Assembly: GCA_021292165.1 (NCBI GenBank)
Contig: CM037879.1
Coordinates: 39,400,339-39,464,338, forward strand
Reading direction: 5' to 3'
Source of the DNA: Shinisaurus crocodilurus
Lineage: Eukaryota; Chordata; Lepidosauria; Squamata; Shinisauridae
DNA: 64,000 nucleotides
Position numbers and translations under genes: made by a program. This document shows, piece by piece, positions 10,395 to 21,500 of the stretch (within the stretch, counting starts at the first letter, position 1; each line of letters begins with the position of its first letter). Under the pieces are notes generated by a model. The model did no database searches, was not told where the DNA came from, and saw nothing but the letters and a program-made list of their open reading frames with translations.

Positions 10395-11270
10395 AGGAGA
10401 AGACAGAGATGCAGGTGCTGCAGAAAGGTACACGGGGAAGCTGTGATGCAGAGGAGCACTGCGGGAGGAGCCACTGTGTGTCTGAACTTCATGTATTACA
10501 CTTACATTCTACTCTTCCTTTAGAAAACTCCAAGTGGTTTGCTTGGGGCTCCCTATGATCCCAAACCATATGATCCCAAATGCTGATACCCTGATCAAGC
10601 CTATATTTATTTAACTTTATAATATCACAGTTCCCCGAGGGGGGGGGGAGATTTTGAATCGTCACACATGTGCCCGACACTCCTGGAATCAAATTATGCA
10701 GTTTGTGGCTCTTCAAGATGCTTTGTACGTTATCACGAGCAAACAGAAATTCTCACAAGAGTGGGCGGTGAGACAGAAGTGAACTCCTGTGAGATTGTGT
10801 CTGATTTTCTGTGAATAGGAAGAAGGTCCTGTGTTTGTGGAAGGAGAGCTGCAATATTGTACAGGTTTCCGCCTCCAACGTTACACTGCTCACACAAGCA
10901 GACCTCCTACATGAAAAGTTATTTGTACAAATAAAAGTACATTAATCAGTGCTCATTTAGAGCCAATTTAAACAGTTAAGCAAAGCAAATGGTACAGCCT
11001 GTTCCACTGCAAAACAGAACACTGAAAGCACCCTTCACACCAAAAGCTTTATGTCTACGGAAAGTGAACACACCAAAAACAGGGCTAAGCTATCAAGTTT
11101 TCCCCTTCATATGCACCAAAAACAGGGCTAAACTACCGAGTCTTTCCATATGCAGTGAGATTGCGCTGTGTATGCGCGTGTGGGTGCATTCAGACACACA
11201 TGATCTCTGACATGCAATCTGAGGTGCTACACTCTCACGAGGACTGTACTTATGCCCTTCCTGAACATTT
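10395..11270. other. Intergenic DNA, nothing recognised
   Basis: No supported gene. Two near-identical words (ACACCAAAAACAGGGCTAA at 11070-11130) form a short local duplication. Confidence 0.4.
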
Positions 11271-11272
11271 TT

Positions 11273-11524
11273 AAATTGGTTATGTTTATATCCTGCCTTT
11301 CCTCCAAGGAAGCCCAAGGCTGCGTATATGATGATCCTCCTCCTCCTCCTCCTCCTCCTCCTCCTCCTCCTCCTCCTCTCCTATTTCAGCTACACAACAA
11401 CCCTGTGAGGTAGGTTAGTGACTGGCCCAAAGTCACCCAGTGAGCTTCACAGCCGCAGCAGGAAAAAGAACCCAGGTCTCCTGAGTCCCAGTCCAGCACC
11501 CTAACCACGACACCATACTGGTTC
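11273..11524 (-). repeat. Sauria-type SINE with expanded CTC tract
   Basis: Reverse-strand copy. The head reads at 11480-11524 (GAGTCCCAGTCCAGCACCCT) and the body at 11395-11450. The internal GGA-rich stretch of the SINE has expanded into a (CTC)n microsatellite at 11336-11377. Confidence 0.85.
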
Positions 11525-12255
11525 TTATTTCAATTGGCTCTCCGCTGAACCCTAGCATTTGTGGTTAACTGCCGTTTTCTGATGTTAGTGTTCATAGCAG
11601 CGGCGCACAATGAATGCAGTGTGTCGTGTGGTGTGGTGTGGGAGTTTTAATGCACTTTCAAACATTGTACAGCCTCTTGGAGTATCTTGGCCGGCTTCAC
11701 TTCTTCAAATTGCTTTTTTGGGTGAGAGAGCGTTTCAAAACTGAACTTCTATAATATGGGGGAACTCCCCTTCACGGCGAAGGACTGAAACCCATGTGTT
11801 TCGTGGTACAGAAAGATCTGTTATGATTCTTATCTTCACAAGCACATGAAAAAATAGCGCCTTGTCCTCAACCTCCTTAAAAAGTTATTTAATAAAGAAC
11901 TTGAAACCATTATCAATATTTACAAAAGAAATGCTCAAGAGCTGAGTTATGTGTTTTGAAATTCACAGAAGGCCTCAGCCATTGAAGCAACAATGATAGG
12001 AAGTATAGTTGACATTTTCCAAATATAAAAACCAGATGATGGAAAGTTTAACTTCTGTGAATTGGAGCAGTAGCTCAGCAGTCTATCTGTACCAGGAATA
12101 CTGTCTGCCCAGCAGGGTGCGCAAAGTGACGAATGTCCTCAGCATTTATGGAAAAAGAGGTTCAAATCATTTCACCAATTCCTCTCATTTAAATTACAGA
12201 TCAACTAAGGTTGCTTCCATACTGACCTTTTCTCTGGAATTGCCATCCTTTGTTG
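11525..12255. other. Intergenic DNA, nothing recognised
   Basis: No supported gene or repeat boundary. Confidence 0.4.
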
Positions 12256-12256
12256 T

Positions 12257-12380
12257 TGTTATTTTTATTTATTTATTTCATTTCATTTCATTTCATTTCT
12301 ATACCGCCCAATAGCCGAAGCTCTCTGGGCGGTTTACAACAATTATAAAACACAATAAAATACAATATAAAGATCCAAAA
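12257..12380 (-). repeat. LINE 3' tail
   Basis: Reading on the minus strand: CCGCCCAGAGAGCTTCGGCT, ATTGGGCGGTATAGAAATG, then AAATG repeats and TAAAT. This is the same 3' end as at 7771 and 33001. Confidence 0.6.
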
Positions 12381-12690
12381 TTAAAGTGTTTTGGATCCAG
12401 AACCAACTTGTTTGCCGTGTTTGGTCACTCTTAAAGACTGATTTATACAAAGCATTCATGCATGATATTACAAAAATCCGCAAATTTCCAGAGGTGTCTC
12501 ATCCAAAGAAAGCCCCTGGAATGTCCATCACACAGGAAAGTGGGGAGCCTGTAATATCACATTTACTTTATTATTAATTTAGAATATTTTAGGCCACTTT
12601 TCAGGGCAAGATGCCTCTCTCAAGGTGCGGCTTACATAATAAAGTTCCTTACAGTGAAAACAGCAAAAATTAATAATATTAATTATTAGT

Positions 12691-12828
12691 ATTGGGTTGC
12701 ATCCAGACATAGTCATGCTTAGAGTAGATCCACTGAAGTCAATGGGACATGCTAGTCATGACCAAAGTATGTCCCATTCATCCCAATGGGTCCACTCAAA
12801 GCATGGCCAAGGGTAAAATCCAACAGAA
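12691..12828. mobile_element. Palindromic MITE, GGGTTGCATCCAGAC family
   Basis: The arms GGGTTGCATCCAGACATAG and GGGTAAAATCCAAC (weaker) surround CAATGGGACATGCTAGTCAT and its complement. Related to 6000-6121. Confidence 0.6.
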
Positions 12829-12989
12829 GTCCCACTCTGAACAGACCCATCGAGATCAATGGGACTTAAGTTAATTGTTCACTCACCTTTATGAAAAATC
12901 CACATGACATCGTGATCGTTCACAAATTGTTGTATTGTAATATTTTCTTCCATACAGTCCTTCCATATTTTTTCAGACAAAATTTGTGG

Positions 12990-13345
12990 CAGTGTTTTAA
13001 AAGGAAGGACTTCTTCACATAGTACAGAGTTAAACTATGGAATTCGCTACCACAAGGTGTAGTGATGCCAACAACTTGGATGGTTTTAAAAGGGGATTAG
13101 ACAAATTCATGGAATGTAAGGCTATCAATGGCTACTAGTCATGATGGCTATATATTACCTCTGTATTGGAGGCAGTATGCCTTGTACATCAGTTGCTGGG
13201 GAACATGGGTGGGAGGGTGCTGTTGCACTCATGTTCTACTTGTGGTTTTTCCACAGGCAGCTGGCTGGCCACTGTGTGAACACAATGCTGGACTAGATGG
13301 ACCCTTGGCCTGATCCAGCATGGCTCTTCTTATGTTCTTACGGGG
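12990..13345 (+). mobile_element. CR1 LINE 3' end
   Basis: The degraded C-terminus of the CR1 second ORF (TTAAACTATGGAATTCGCTA region), then the 3' UTR with GCTGGACTAGATGGACCCTT and the CTTCTTATGTTCTTA tail. Strong 5' truncation. Confidence 0.85.
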
Positions 13346-13548
13346 GCTACTCCATGTAGCAAGTCAGGTGCTGTTTTGTCACAGGTGCTGCACACCTATG
13401 TTTGTGTGTGTGGGGGGGTATGTAATGGTAACGAAATACAAGGGTCACCAGAGCTGAGCCTCAGTTCCTGTTTTCACTGCCAGTGAACAGTCTTGAAAAC
13501 GCAGGAAGTAAAGAAGAAGAAGAAATTAACTCTGAGAATGCTCTAAGG

Positions 13549-13665
13549 CAGTGTTCTCCAACCTTGGGTCCCCAGATGTTTTTGGCCTACAACTCCCAAG
13601 CTGGCTGGGGCATGCTGGGAGTTGCAGGCCAAAAACATCTGGGGACCCAAGGTTAGAGAACACTG
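13549..13665. mobile_element. hAT MITE, CAGTGTTCTCCAACC family, copy 2
   Basis: A 117-bp palindrome with ends CAGTGTTCTCCAACC and GGTTAGAGAACACTG. The flanking duplication CTCTAAGG / CCCTTAGG is imperfect (6 of 8). The centre is shorter than in the 135-bp copies. Confidence 0.9.
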
Positions 13666-13669
13666 CCCT

Positions 13670-14330
13670 TAGGGTAATTTCCTCTCTAATGAGTAGCTAC
13701 AGCTGTGCCCCACACACATGAAACTGGGAGCAGGGATCCCCTGTCACAAAACATGTATTCCAGGCAGGTAGGAGCTCAAGAATTTGCCCTTTTTGAAGGT
13801 AGCTCACTGGTAGGCCACGTGTCTTGCATGCACAGTTGAAGAAGGTCTCTAGGGTGGCCACTTATGTGTGACCCTGAAAAACAGGAAATACATCACCAAA
13901 AAGAGAGAGATTTGTATAGCATTTGCATAGGCTAGCTAAATTATATGTAGTGATGTACATTTAGAAGCAATGAATACCATTTAAATAGAAATACACAGTT
14001 GAGGCTGGGGTGGCTCAATGTCAGCAGGGCAGTGTATCCGCTCTGGGTTTCAGTCTGAATACAGCATGCCTCACCATAGGGGGAAGGAGGGTAGACTGTG
14101 TTGGAGGATATGGGAAAGGAGTCAGCCCTATACTGGTTAGGACAAACAAGGCAGAGTTTTCCCCCTTATGCACAGCCTGGTTATTGAAACTGGTTATCAC
14201 CACGTGGGTTGCTAAACCCTTGCTAAAAGGCTCTTAAAAGGAATGGATTGTCCATACAAGGATTAAAATTAGGATTTACTTACTGTAAGGATTTACTTAC
14301 AGTCCATTCATTCATATATGCAGGATGCAT
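13670..14330. other. Intergenic DNA with a tRNA-SINE fragment
   Basis: At about 13795-13850 GGTAGCTCACTGGTAGGCCA and CTTGCATGCACAGTTGAAG resemble the tRNA-like head of the SINE at 18157-18352. The rest is unassigned. Confidence 0.4.
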
Positions 14331-14333
14331 ATA

Positions 14334-14585
14334 CAGTAATACCTTGGATTACAAGTAACTTGGTTTGAGAGCATTTTGCAAGACAAGCAAATTTTTAAAT
14401 ATTTATTTATTTTATTTTTTTGACTTGATATACAAGCGTCGTCTTGCAATACAAGTACTGTAGTACAGCTTAAATTAAAAATCTCTGTACAATTTTTTTG
14501 GGGGGATTTCGTTTTGATATAAGAGTGTTTTGGATTACAAGCACGTTTCCGGAACGAATTATGCTCTCAATCCAAGGCATGACTG
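14334..14585. mobile_element. Pogo/Tigger-like MITE, copy 2
   Basis: Ends CAGTAATACCTTGGATTAC and AATCCAAGGCATGACTG, with TA on both sides. Inverted relative to copy 1. The GTTTCCGGAACGAATT motif is on the right. Confidence 0.88.
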
Positions 14586-14786
14586 TAGGCAGATTAGTCT
14601 TCATTGGTGATCACTGGCTGGAAGCCAGCTCGGACCCTGTGTCCATCATGTTGGAGAGAGAGAGCAGAGAGCACTGGCCAGAGCAGGCTGGAAGTAGGGA
14701 GGAGGGGTTACAAAGACATGCACCTTGGGAATTGTTCAATTAACCCTTTCCTCCCACTCTAACTAGTGGTTATATTACCTTGTTAA

Positions 14787-15563
14787 CAGGGATGTTGAAG
14801 AGTCCTTGGTCTCGAGTCACGAGTCGAGTCACGAGTCTTTGGACCCGAGTCTCAAGTCCGAGTCCGAGTCCTTGGTCCAAAATGGTGACTCACGAGTCAC
14901 GAGTCCTGAGTCACTCCCAAAACTGACTCCACGAGTCCCTATTAAAATCAATGGGGTTTCCCCCCAACAAAATAAGGCTACTTCAGATGTGTGGCTTAAA
15001 TAAATTCTAGGCACAAGTGTGCCTTTTTATTTCAAAACTCTGCAACTGATTTTGGCAAGAACAGACCAGGCAGACAAACCCAAAATAACCAGGCAGGCAG
15101 AGGAGGCAGGGAACCCCAAAGCAGGCAGACAGAGGCCTTTGTCTTGGACAATTCAACTGCTGAACAGGTCAAGAAGAGACCAGGCAGGCAGAGGAGGCTG
15201 GAAACCCCAAACAGGCAGGCAGAGGCAGCCAAACCCAAAATGTCTGACCCTAACCCCCCACAACAACACATCAATCAAAATAAATCTCAGCACATCATTG
15301 GGGCTGCGCTCCTGGTAGCTGTCCATAGAGGCTGAGCAGCGGCGCGCCTCGCTTCCATGTGCTCTTCACCGGTGATCGCGCTCCTTCTGGTACAGCCAGA
15401 AGACTCATCAACAGCCCAGGGATGTTGACGAGTCCTTGGTCTCGAGTCCCGAGTCGAGTCTCGAGTCCCATTAAAAATATTGGGACTCGAGTCCGAGTCG
15501 AGTCAGAGGGGGGACTCAGTCCGACTCACGAGTCGAGTCCTCGAGTCCGAGTCCCCATCCCTG
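14787..15563 (+). mobile_element. GAGTC-array hAT-like element, copy 1
   Basis: The termini CAGGGATGTTG and GTCCCCATCCCTG are partly inverted. The perfect 8-bp duplication CTTGTTAA flanks the element (14779-14786 and 15564-15571). Both subterminal regions (about 14800-14935 and 15430-15555) are packed with GAGTC/GACTC words, often ACTCGAGTC or GAGTCGAGTC, and may serve as transposase-binding repeats. The interior has a tandemly repeated CAGGCAGGCAGAGGAGG block. No transposase ORF is visible. An inverted second copy is at 31330-32021. Confidence 0.9.
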
Positions 15564-15569
15564 CTTGTT

Positions 15570-16290
15570 AATTAAAGCAGGCAACATTACAATTTCCAAC
15601 AGACTGTGTCCAGGTGATGTGTGCCTGGCTCAGTCTCCTGTCCAGGCACTAACTCTTGATGGGCGACTTCAAGCCCCCTTTGCTCTCCCTTCTTCTCACG
15701 GTTCTTTATCTTTAAGATGGACTTGGAGTGGATGACCAGAGGCAGTGTTAGGGGTGGCCCACTAGGGCTGGAGCCCCACATCTTTCATTTGGAGCCCCAA
15801 ATCTCTGCCATCCATGGGTGGTGTTAGCAGATGGCTCATCTAGGCATGGGCCCTGGATCTTTTACTCCCTAGTAATTGTGTAAGATTGCAACCTAAGAGC
15901 ATGGGTTATTATAGTCCAAAATACATTTCCACACTCTCCCTTGCCAGTGTGCCATGTTCATTTTGCAATTAATCAGTAAATGTTTAAGGTGCAGTACAGC
16001 TCTTTGCTGGTCCCAGCAGGCTATCCATCCTCCCCATCTGGATTTGGACCTGAAAGATCAAGGGAACCTGTGGATGCGTGGAGGGTAAGTTTTAAACAAG
16101 CACAGTTTGGGACATTGCACAGTTCTGTCCTGAAAACAAGCAAGAGGTTAATTAGTTTGCCTTCTATAAAAATTTAAATTATAGTAATTATTTCTAATTG
16201 TGCACATATATTTGCATATGCAAATGTGTGCCTTTTTTTTTTTTTTGTCCTGTAGGCCTGAGCCCTGGATCTTTTTGGTTCCTAGCACTG
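15570..16290. repeat. Dispersed unclassified repeats
   Basis: At 15600-15740 is a copy of the GGTTCTTTATCTTTAA repeat (others at 25500, 29110 and, inverted, 31060). At 15741-15860 is a block containing GGTGGCCCACTAGGGCTGG, shared in reverse with 27900-27950 and 34405-34440. No gene. Confidence 0.5.
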
Positions 16291-16547
16291 CCCCCTGGAT
16301 GATCCTTTAAAGAGAAGATGTCTTCAAATAGAGGACTGTCCTCTATAAAGTAGGACACTTGGCCACCCAAAGAAGGGCCCAGTTCCTGTCCCTGCCATCT
16401 TCACCTAAAGAAGGATAGGTGACAGGGGAGACCTCTGATGGATAACCTGGAAAGCTGCTGCCAGCTAGAGTAGAGAGTACTGCACTCAATGGGCAACTAG
16501 TCTGAGTGGTCTAAAACCCCTTCTTATGAAGCACTGCAGATTCAAGT

Positions 16548-17055
16548 GGAAGACGCACTCATGTCCTGCTTGTGGGATCCCATGGGTAGTGGTGGGCGAT
16601 CCTCCCACCACCCGCCTCGCAGTGCACTCAGCGAGCACTGCCACGGCGCCTGCTGAGCCGGGCTGAAAGCGAGCGCCAGCTGAGATGCTCGCCGGACTTC
16701 CGGCTTCCCTCTGGAGCGCTTTTTACATAGAAAACTTGTAAAACTTGTTTAACTTGTGCATATCGTGGCCATTTTTAACATATCTTACACCATTTTCTAC
16801 ATAAAAAGTGCTCCGGAGGGAACCTGGAAGTCGCTTCCCAGGCTCGGCTCGGGAGAACATGAGTTGAGCCAGGGAAGCAGGTAGGTCGAGCAGAGCTCAG
16901 GGGGGTGGTCAAACCTGGCGAGTTCGCTGGACATCCACCCCTGAACGAGATCCGCACACATGGATCTCACCCATGGGCGGCTGGTTGGGCACTGTGTGAA
17001 CAGAATGCTGGACTAGATGGACCCTTGGTCCATCTCTCCTTATATTCTTATGCTG
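16548..17055 (+). mobile_element. CR1 3' end interrupted by a 383-bp insertion
   Basis: The CR1 words ACTCATGTCCTGCTTGTGGG (before) and GCTGGACTAGATGGACCCTT (after) are separated at 16587-16969. Reading across the gap restores the usual CR1 3' UTR. Confidence 0.75.
16587..16969. mobile_element. Insertion with 8-bp target duplication, hAT-like
   Basis: It is flanked by CCCATGGG (16579-16586 and 16970-16977). It begins TAGTGGTGGGCGAT. An internal hairpin pairs GGAGCGCTTTTTACATAG with CTACATAAAAAGTGCTCC. GC-rich at the start. The terminal repeats are degraded, so the superfamily is inferred from the 8-bp duplication. Confidence 0.6.
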
Positions 17056-17630
17056 AGATTAAAAGGATGGGAGCGGAAAGTGGGTTTTTTTTTAATATTT
17101 CGAAGTTAATATATACTCACTCATAAAACATGCTGGCCATGGTGTTCTAATATATTTATACAGTATTTGATATATGATTTTATTTTTTTTTAATCGTTTT
17201 CCTAACATCTCTCACATCTTTACAGCCTTCCCAAAGTTCATCCTTGAAAATGACCCATCGGTTAAAAACATAATCATAAATCCCAGTGGGAAAACAACGG
17301 TTTGAATGTTCATGGCCATCGTTGCCTTGGATTTCTGGCAATCTGTGAGTGTAAGACGAGTGGGAGGAAGAGGAAATTAGCATTGATAAGGTTACAGGAT
17401 GAATCCATCTTTTAGCTGCATAACATTGTTCAGAAGGACGACAGTAATATGATGTACTGGCAAGATGCACAGCCCACGGTGGGGATGTGCATGGAAATAT
17501 GGTCATAAAGATAGGCAGTAGCTGAGTGGGTGGGCGAATGCCAGCTTTCCTCTCCTTAGGCAGAGTGAGGCAGCCAGTGCAGGCAGCTGATTTGGGATCT
17601 CATCAAAGGGCAGCTAATTGTCTGTTATTT
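17056..17630. other. Intergenic DNA, nothing recognised
   Basis: No supported gene. A 108-codon open frame on the minus strand (17180-17506) has no recognisable domain and is probably chance. Confidence 0.4.
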
Positions 17631-17631
17631 A

Positions 17632-17871
17632 ATTTTATTTATTTATTATTATTATATTTATATCCCACCTTTTTTCCTGCAAGGAACCCAAGGCAGCTTA
17701 CATAATCCTCCTCCTCTCCATTTTATCCTCACAACAACCCTGTGAGGTAGGTTAGGCTGAGAGTCCGTGACTGGCCCAAAGTCACCCAGTGAGTTTCATG
17801 CCAAGCGGGGACTAGAACCCGGATCTCCCGAGTCCCAGTCCAACACTCTCACCCCTACTCTACACTGGCTT
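17632..17871 (-). repeat. Sauria-type SINE
   Basis: Reverse-strand copy from the AT-rich tail (17632) through the CACAACAACCCTGTGAGGTA body to the tRNA-like head GAGTCCCAGTCCAACACTCT at 17840-17860. Confidence 0.88.
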
Positions 17872-18156
17872 TATGGTTGTTATTTTTACGGACTGGGAGA
17901 GTTGCTTGTAGGAGTGTCTGCCTCAGGTGTCAAAATAACTTTGCCAGGTATTATGTACCTTGACTTGAGCGGAGTGGGCAATATTTGATATTCAGCCTCA
18001 AGCAGCAAAATGGCTTGGGCTGGCCCTGCCCAGCTTCCTTGGCTCCTGCTTCTTCTCATCCTCCTCTGTTAGGACTTCTGCTTCTTCCATTCCTCCTTCC
18101 TTTGACTGCATTTGTCCCTCAGTCTTCTAGTTCTACTCTCTCCCATTACCTTCTCA

Positions 18157-18352
18157 GGGAGCGGCCATGGCTCAGTAGGTAGAGCACCTGCTTTGCATGC
18201 AGAAGGTCCCAAGTTCAATCCCCGACATCTCCAGGTAGGGCTGGAAAAATTCCTGCCTGAAACCCTGGAGAGCTGCTGCCTGTCACTAGTCGACAATACC
18301 GGGCTAATTGGACCAAAGGTCTGACTCAGTGGAAGGCAGCTGCCTAGGTTCC
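18157..18352 (+). repeat. tRNA-derived SINE, second family, full copy
   Basis: The head has box A (GGCTCAGTAGGTAGAGCACC) and box B (AAGTTCAATCCCC), as in tRNA. The body reads CCCTGGAGAGCTGCTGCCTG and ends GACTCAGTGGAAGGCAGCTG. Partial relatives are at 27945, 35858 and 57766. It is not a functional tRNA: the acceptor and anticodon folds are absent. Confidence 0.85.
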
Positions 18353-18820
18353 TTCTCTCCAATTACCCAGCTGGTTCTGCCCCCATTTCCACTAGCCTCA
18401 TTTCCTGGGACTCCTACTTCTGCCACCTCTTGCGTCTGTTCTCCACCTCCTTTATTCTCCTCTACCTCTGCTCCTTGCCTCCATTTCAAGATGTAAGGTT
18501 TATGGTTTATAAACCGTATGTCTTTGGGCACTCTGTGCTTCATATGCAAAAAAAAAAAAGAAAGAAGGGAGCTGGGCCTTAAAAACTGGCTGCCAGCCAT
18601 ACCCACACCGTGATGACATAGTGGGAAGGGAAACTCACTCTATGTGTGCACAGAGGCAATCTTCTCCCTAGCCAGCCAATCTTAGAAAGTCTCAGGCAAT
18701 GCTAAGATGTGAAATCCACATTGCGGCCCTGTGCGGTGGAAATCTGAGAAAATACCAGCTAGAGAGTTTATTTGCATGTCAGTGTTGATGGTTTCTTTGG
18801 TTGTGGTCCTGGGGACTGGA

Positions 18821-19073
18821 GAGCCAGTGTGGCGTAGTAGTTAGAGAGCTGGACTGGGACTCGGGAGATCCGGGTTCTAGTCCCCACTCAGCCATGAAGC
18901 TCACTGGGTGACTTTGGGCCAGTCACCGACTCTCAGCCTAACCTACCTCACAGGGTTGTTGTGAGGGTAAAATGGAGAGGAGGAGGAGGAGGAGGATTAT
19001 GTAAGCCGCCTTGGGTTCCTTGCAGGAGGAGACAAGGTGGGATATACATGTACTAATAAATAATAAACAAATC
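18821..19073 (+). repeat. Sauria-type SINE
   Basis: Full-length copy: GAGCCAGTGTGGCGTAGTAG head, a GGA-expanded middle at 18973-18994, and an AATAAAT tail. Confidence 0.9.
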
Positions 19074-19084
19074 AAATGTTGGAA

Positions 19085-19244
19085 GTTCATAGATCCATAG
19101 ATCATAGAGTTAGAAGGAGCCTACACAAGGCCATCGAGTCCAACCCGCTGCTCAATGCAGGAAACTAGAGGAGGGATCTCCCATCCAAGTAATAACCAGG
19201 CCTGACCCTGCTTAGCTTTCCACACTCAGGCAAGCTGAGCCAGC
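19085..19244 (-). repeat. 5S rRNA-derived SINE, copy 2
   Basis: Reverse complement of the 6491 copy, from the CR1-like tail (TCATAGATCATAGAGTTAGA) to the 5S part (GACCCTGCTTAGCTTTCCAC). It is absent from the sister repeat unit at 45868-46280. Confidence 0.85.
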
Positions 19245-19349
19245 GTGCTCTATCCATTTCTGCTACTTGTTAACAGCAAATGGGAGACAGACAGTGACAT
19301 ATTTTTAAAGAAGGCAAGTGGTATATAATTTTTTAAAAATAAATTATTA

Positions 19350-19803
19350 AATAAATAAGGATGACTCACAATATGGCAGGCCGCATGGGCTCTCATCCTG
19401 GGGTGGGGATTTGGGGCAAGTGAGCTGCTGGAACAAAACTTGGGATGGGATGGATGAGTGGGTATGAAGCATGCGGAAGGAGCTTCACCAACCCCAAAAG
19501 GGGCGGAGCAGAATGAAGCCCGGCAAGGAAGTTCAGATATAATCTGCATCTGATCAGCAATTTCAAAAGCTGCTGGGAAGAAGAGATAGAATGACCTAGA
19601 GGTCTGGGATGAGAGGAGTCAATGCCATCTGGAAACATAAAATGCTGATATCTGGTTCAGAAATTTGAATTCCAACCATGGGCTACCTAAGTGAGAAATT
19701 CCACATTCAGGTCTCAAGCCTGACATTCATCCCTGCCAGTTCATTTCAACTCTAGATGCAACACCTTGAATAGGGATATGCAAAACACTGCAGAAAGATC
19801 TCC
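19350..19803. other. Intergenic DNA, nothing recognised
   Basis: No supported gene. Confidence 0.4.
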
Positions 19804-20168
19804 CTACTCTTTGTGGTGTAGTGGTTAGAACAGTGTTCTCCAACCTTGGGTCCCCAGATGTTTTTGGCCTACAACTCCCAGCATGCCCCAGCCAGCATAG
19901 CTGGCTGGGGCATGCTGGGAGTTGTAGGTCAAAAACATCTGGGGACCCAAGGTTGGAGAACACTGGGTTAGAATATCAGACTAGAAAGATACAGGTTTGA
20001 TCCCCTGGCCACCATAAAGCATACTGGGTGACCTGGGGGGTGGGGTGGGGAGTCACTATCTTTCAGCCTAACCTACCTCACAGTGTTGTTGTGAGGGTAA
20101 AAGTGGAGAAGAACCTGTATGGCGTCCTGTGTTCCTTGGAAGAAGGGAAGAATATAAATGTTAACAAA
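19804..20168 (+). repeat. Diverged Sauria-type SINE interrupted by a MITE
   Basis: Head GTGGTGTAGTGGTTAGAA, then the MITE 19831-19965, then the continuation GTTAGAATATCAGACTAGAA and the body AGCCTAACCTACCTCACAGT. More diverged than the other copies. Confidence 0.8.
19831..19965. mobile_element. hAT MITE, CAGTGTTCTCCAACC family, copy 3
   Basis: A 135-bp near-perfect palindrome flanked by the perfect 8-bp duplication GGTTAGAA (19823-19830 and 19966-19973). It sits inside the tRNA-like head of a SINE. Confidence 0.95.
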
Positions 20169-20229
20169 ATAGTTTCAGTTACTCCCTGAAAGTACTGAAT
20201 TCCCTGGCAGCCTTCTAAGGAAGAGCATG

Positions 20230-20254
20230 GTGTGTGTGTGTGTGTGTGTGTGTG
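20230..20254. repeat. (TG)n microsatellite
   Basis: About twelve TG units, followed by CATGCA. Confidence 0.95.
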
Positions 20255-20388
20255 CATGCACTTCAGCACCTCCCACCACTGGCATGTGGCCCCTGAAAGA
20301 GGAGCCCCGAGGGAATGTTGCCCTCCACAGAAAAAAGCTCCTTACCTCTGCTTTAAGTGAAATCCATTGACAAACTATAGATATGCGA

Positions 20389-20755
20389 GAGCCAGTGTGG
20401 CATAGTGGTTAGAGCAGTGTTCTCCAACCTTGGGTCCCCAGATGTTTTTGGCCTACAACTCCCAGCATGCCCCTGGCTGGGGCATGCTGGGTGTTGCAGG
20501 CCAAAAACATCTGGGGACCCAAGGTTGGAGAACACTGGGTTAGAGTGTTGGACTGGGACTCGGGAGATCTGGGTTCTAGTCCCCACTCAGCCATGAAGCT
20601 CACTGGGTGACTTTGGGCCAGTCACTGACTCTCAGCCTAACCTACCTCACAGGGTTGTTGGGAGGAGTAGGATTATGTAAGCCGCCTTGGGTTCCTTGTA
20701 AGCGAGAAAAAGGTGGGGTACAAATGTAATGTAATTTTTTAAAAAAAATTTTAAG
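20389..20755 (+). repeat. Sauria-type SINE interrupted by a MITE
   Basis: The head GAGCCAGTGTGGCATAGTGG is followed by the MITE at 20415-20537, then GTTAGAGTGTTGGACTGGGA and the normal body and tail. Confidence 0.9.
20415..20537. mobile_element. hAT MITE, CAGTGTTCTCCAACC family, copy 4
   Basis: A 123-bp palindrome with the perfect 8-bp duplication GGTTAGAG (20407-20414 and 20538-20545). The insertion point within the SINE is the same as for copy 3. Confidence 0.95.
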
Positions 20756-20759
20756 GTGA

Positions 20760-21500
20760 GTCCGCACTGCTACCAGAGAATCCGTGCTGGACTTAGCAAA
20801 GCTCCTGCAGCCTCATCTGAAATCCTTTAGATGTCCTAGCTGAGAAGAAACTCCCAAATATATTTCAGTCAGCTGCCAGGACCTTAACTAAGAGCCAGTG
20901 TGGTGTGAAGGGTTACGGGGCTGGATTTGGCCCAAGGTGACCCAGGCCAAAAATAATACCTGCTCAAGATACAAACGCGTTCTGGATGATCTGCAGCTAG
21001 TTGTCATCTCTTGGCCTAATTTACCTCACTGTGAAAATGGGATAACCCCATAAATGCTGCCCTGCACTAATTGAATAGAGATGAAAGAAACTTTTTTTTT
21101 TTAACCAAGGGCAGATACAGAAAGTATTGAAAGTGTGATGGAAAGAAAGAAAGAAAGAAAGAAAGAAAGAGCTACAATAATAATGTACTCAACCCAATCT
21201 TCAGTTTATTTCTTCATCGGCACATTTTAATGGAACAGAGGACACAGGACTATAGCTTTATTACGCTTTCTCCAGTTTCTTCACAAACCTATTCCTTGCC
21301 ACACCTAAGAAATTCCACATTGACAACAGATTTTGCCACTTCACAATCCTGCTTTTCTTCCAGCTTATTCAGAATTATCTCTGTGGTACCCCAGTATTAA
21401 TCTTTGTCAGTCCATAGAATTGGCCATTTATTCCAGGCTAATTATAAGTAGATTTGATTCTATGACAGCCCTTTACCTCTCACTCTCTAGGGGTGACCAA
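20760..21500. other. Intergenic DNA with a (GAAA)n tract
   Basis: A (GAAA)n tract lies at 21141-21170. The rest is unassigned. Confidence 0.4.

Larger units (their letters stand above)
18745..19345 (+). repeat. Composite repeat unit A with SINEs inside
   Basis: The left flank GAGTTTATTTGCATGTCAGT with GTTGATGGTTTCTTTGGTTG, and the right flank GTGCTCTATCCATTTCTGCT with GACAGACAGTGACATATTTT, both recur around a Sauria SINE at 45868-46280. Unit A contains the Sauria SINE 18821-19073 and an additional 5S-SINE at 19085-19244. Confidence 0.75.

Noticed and set aside
14800..15555. CRISPR-like or satellite-like direct repeats (GAGTC arrays)
   Set aside because: The spacing is irregular, the units are 5-10 bp, and the arrays lie inside transposon ends with target duplications.
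18157..18352. tRNA-like sequence with box A and box B
   Set aside because: It continues into a SINE body, and no cloverleaf with acceptor stem can be drawn. It is a SINE head, not a tRNA gene. The same applies to all Sauria SINE heads.
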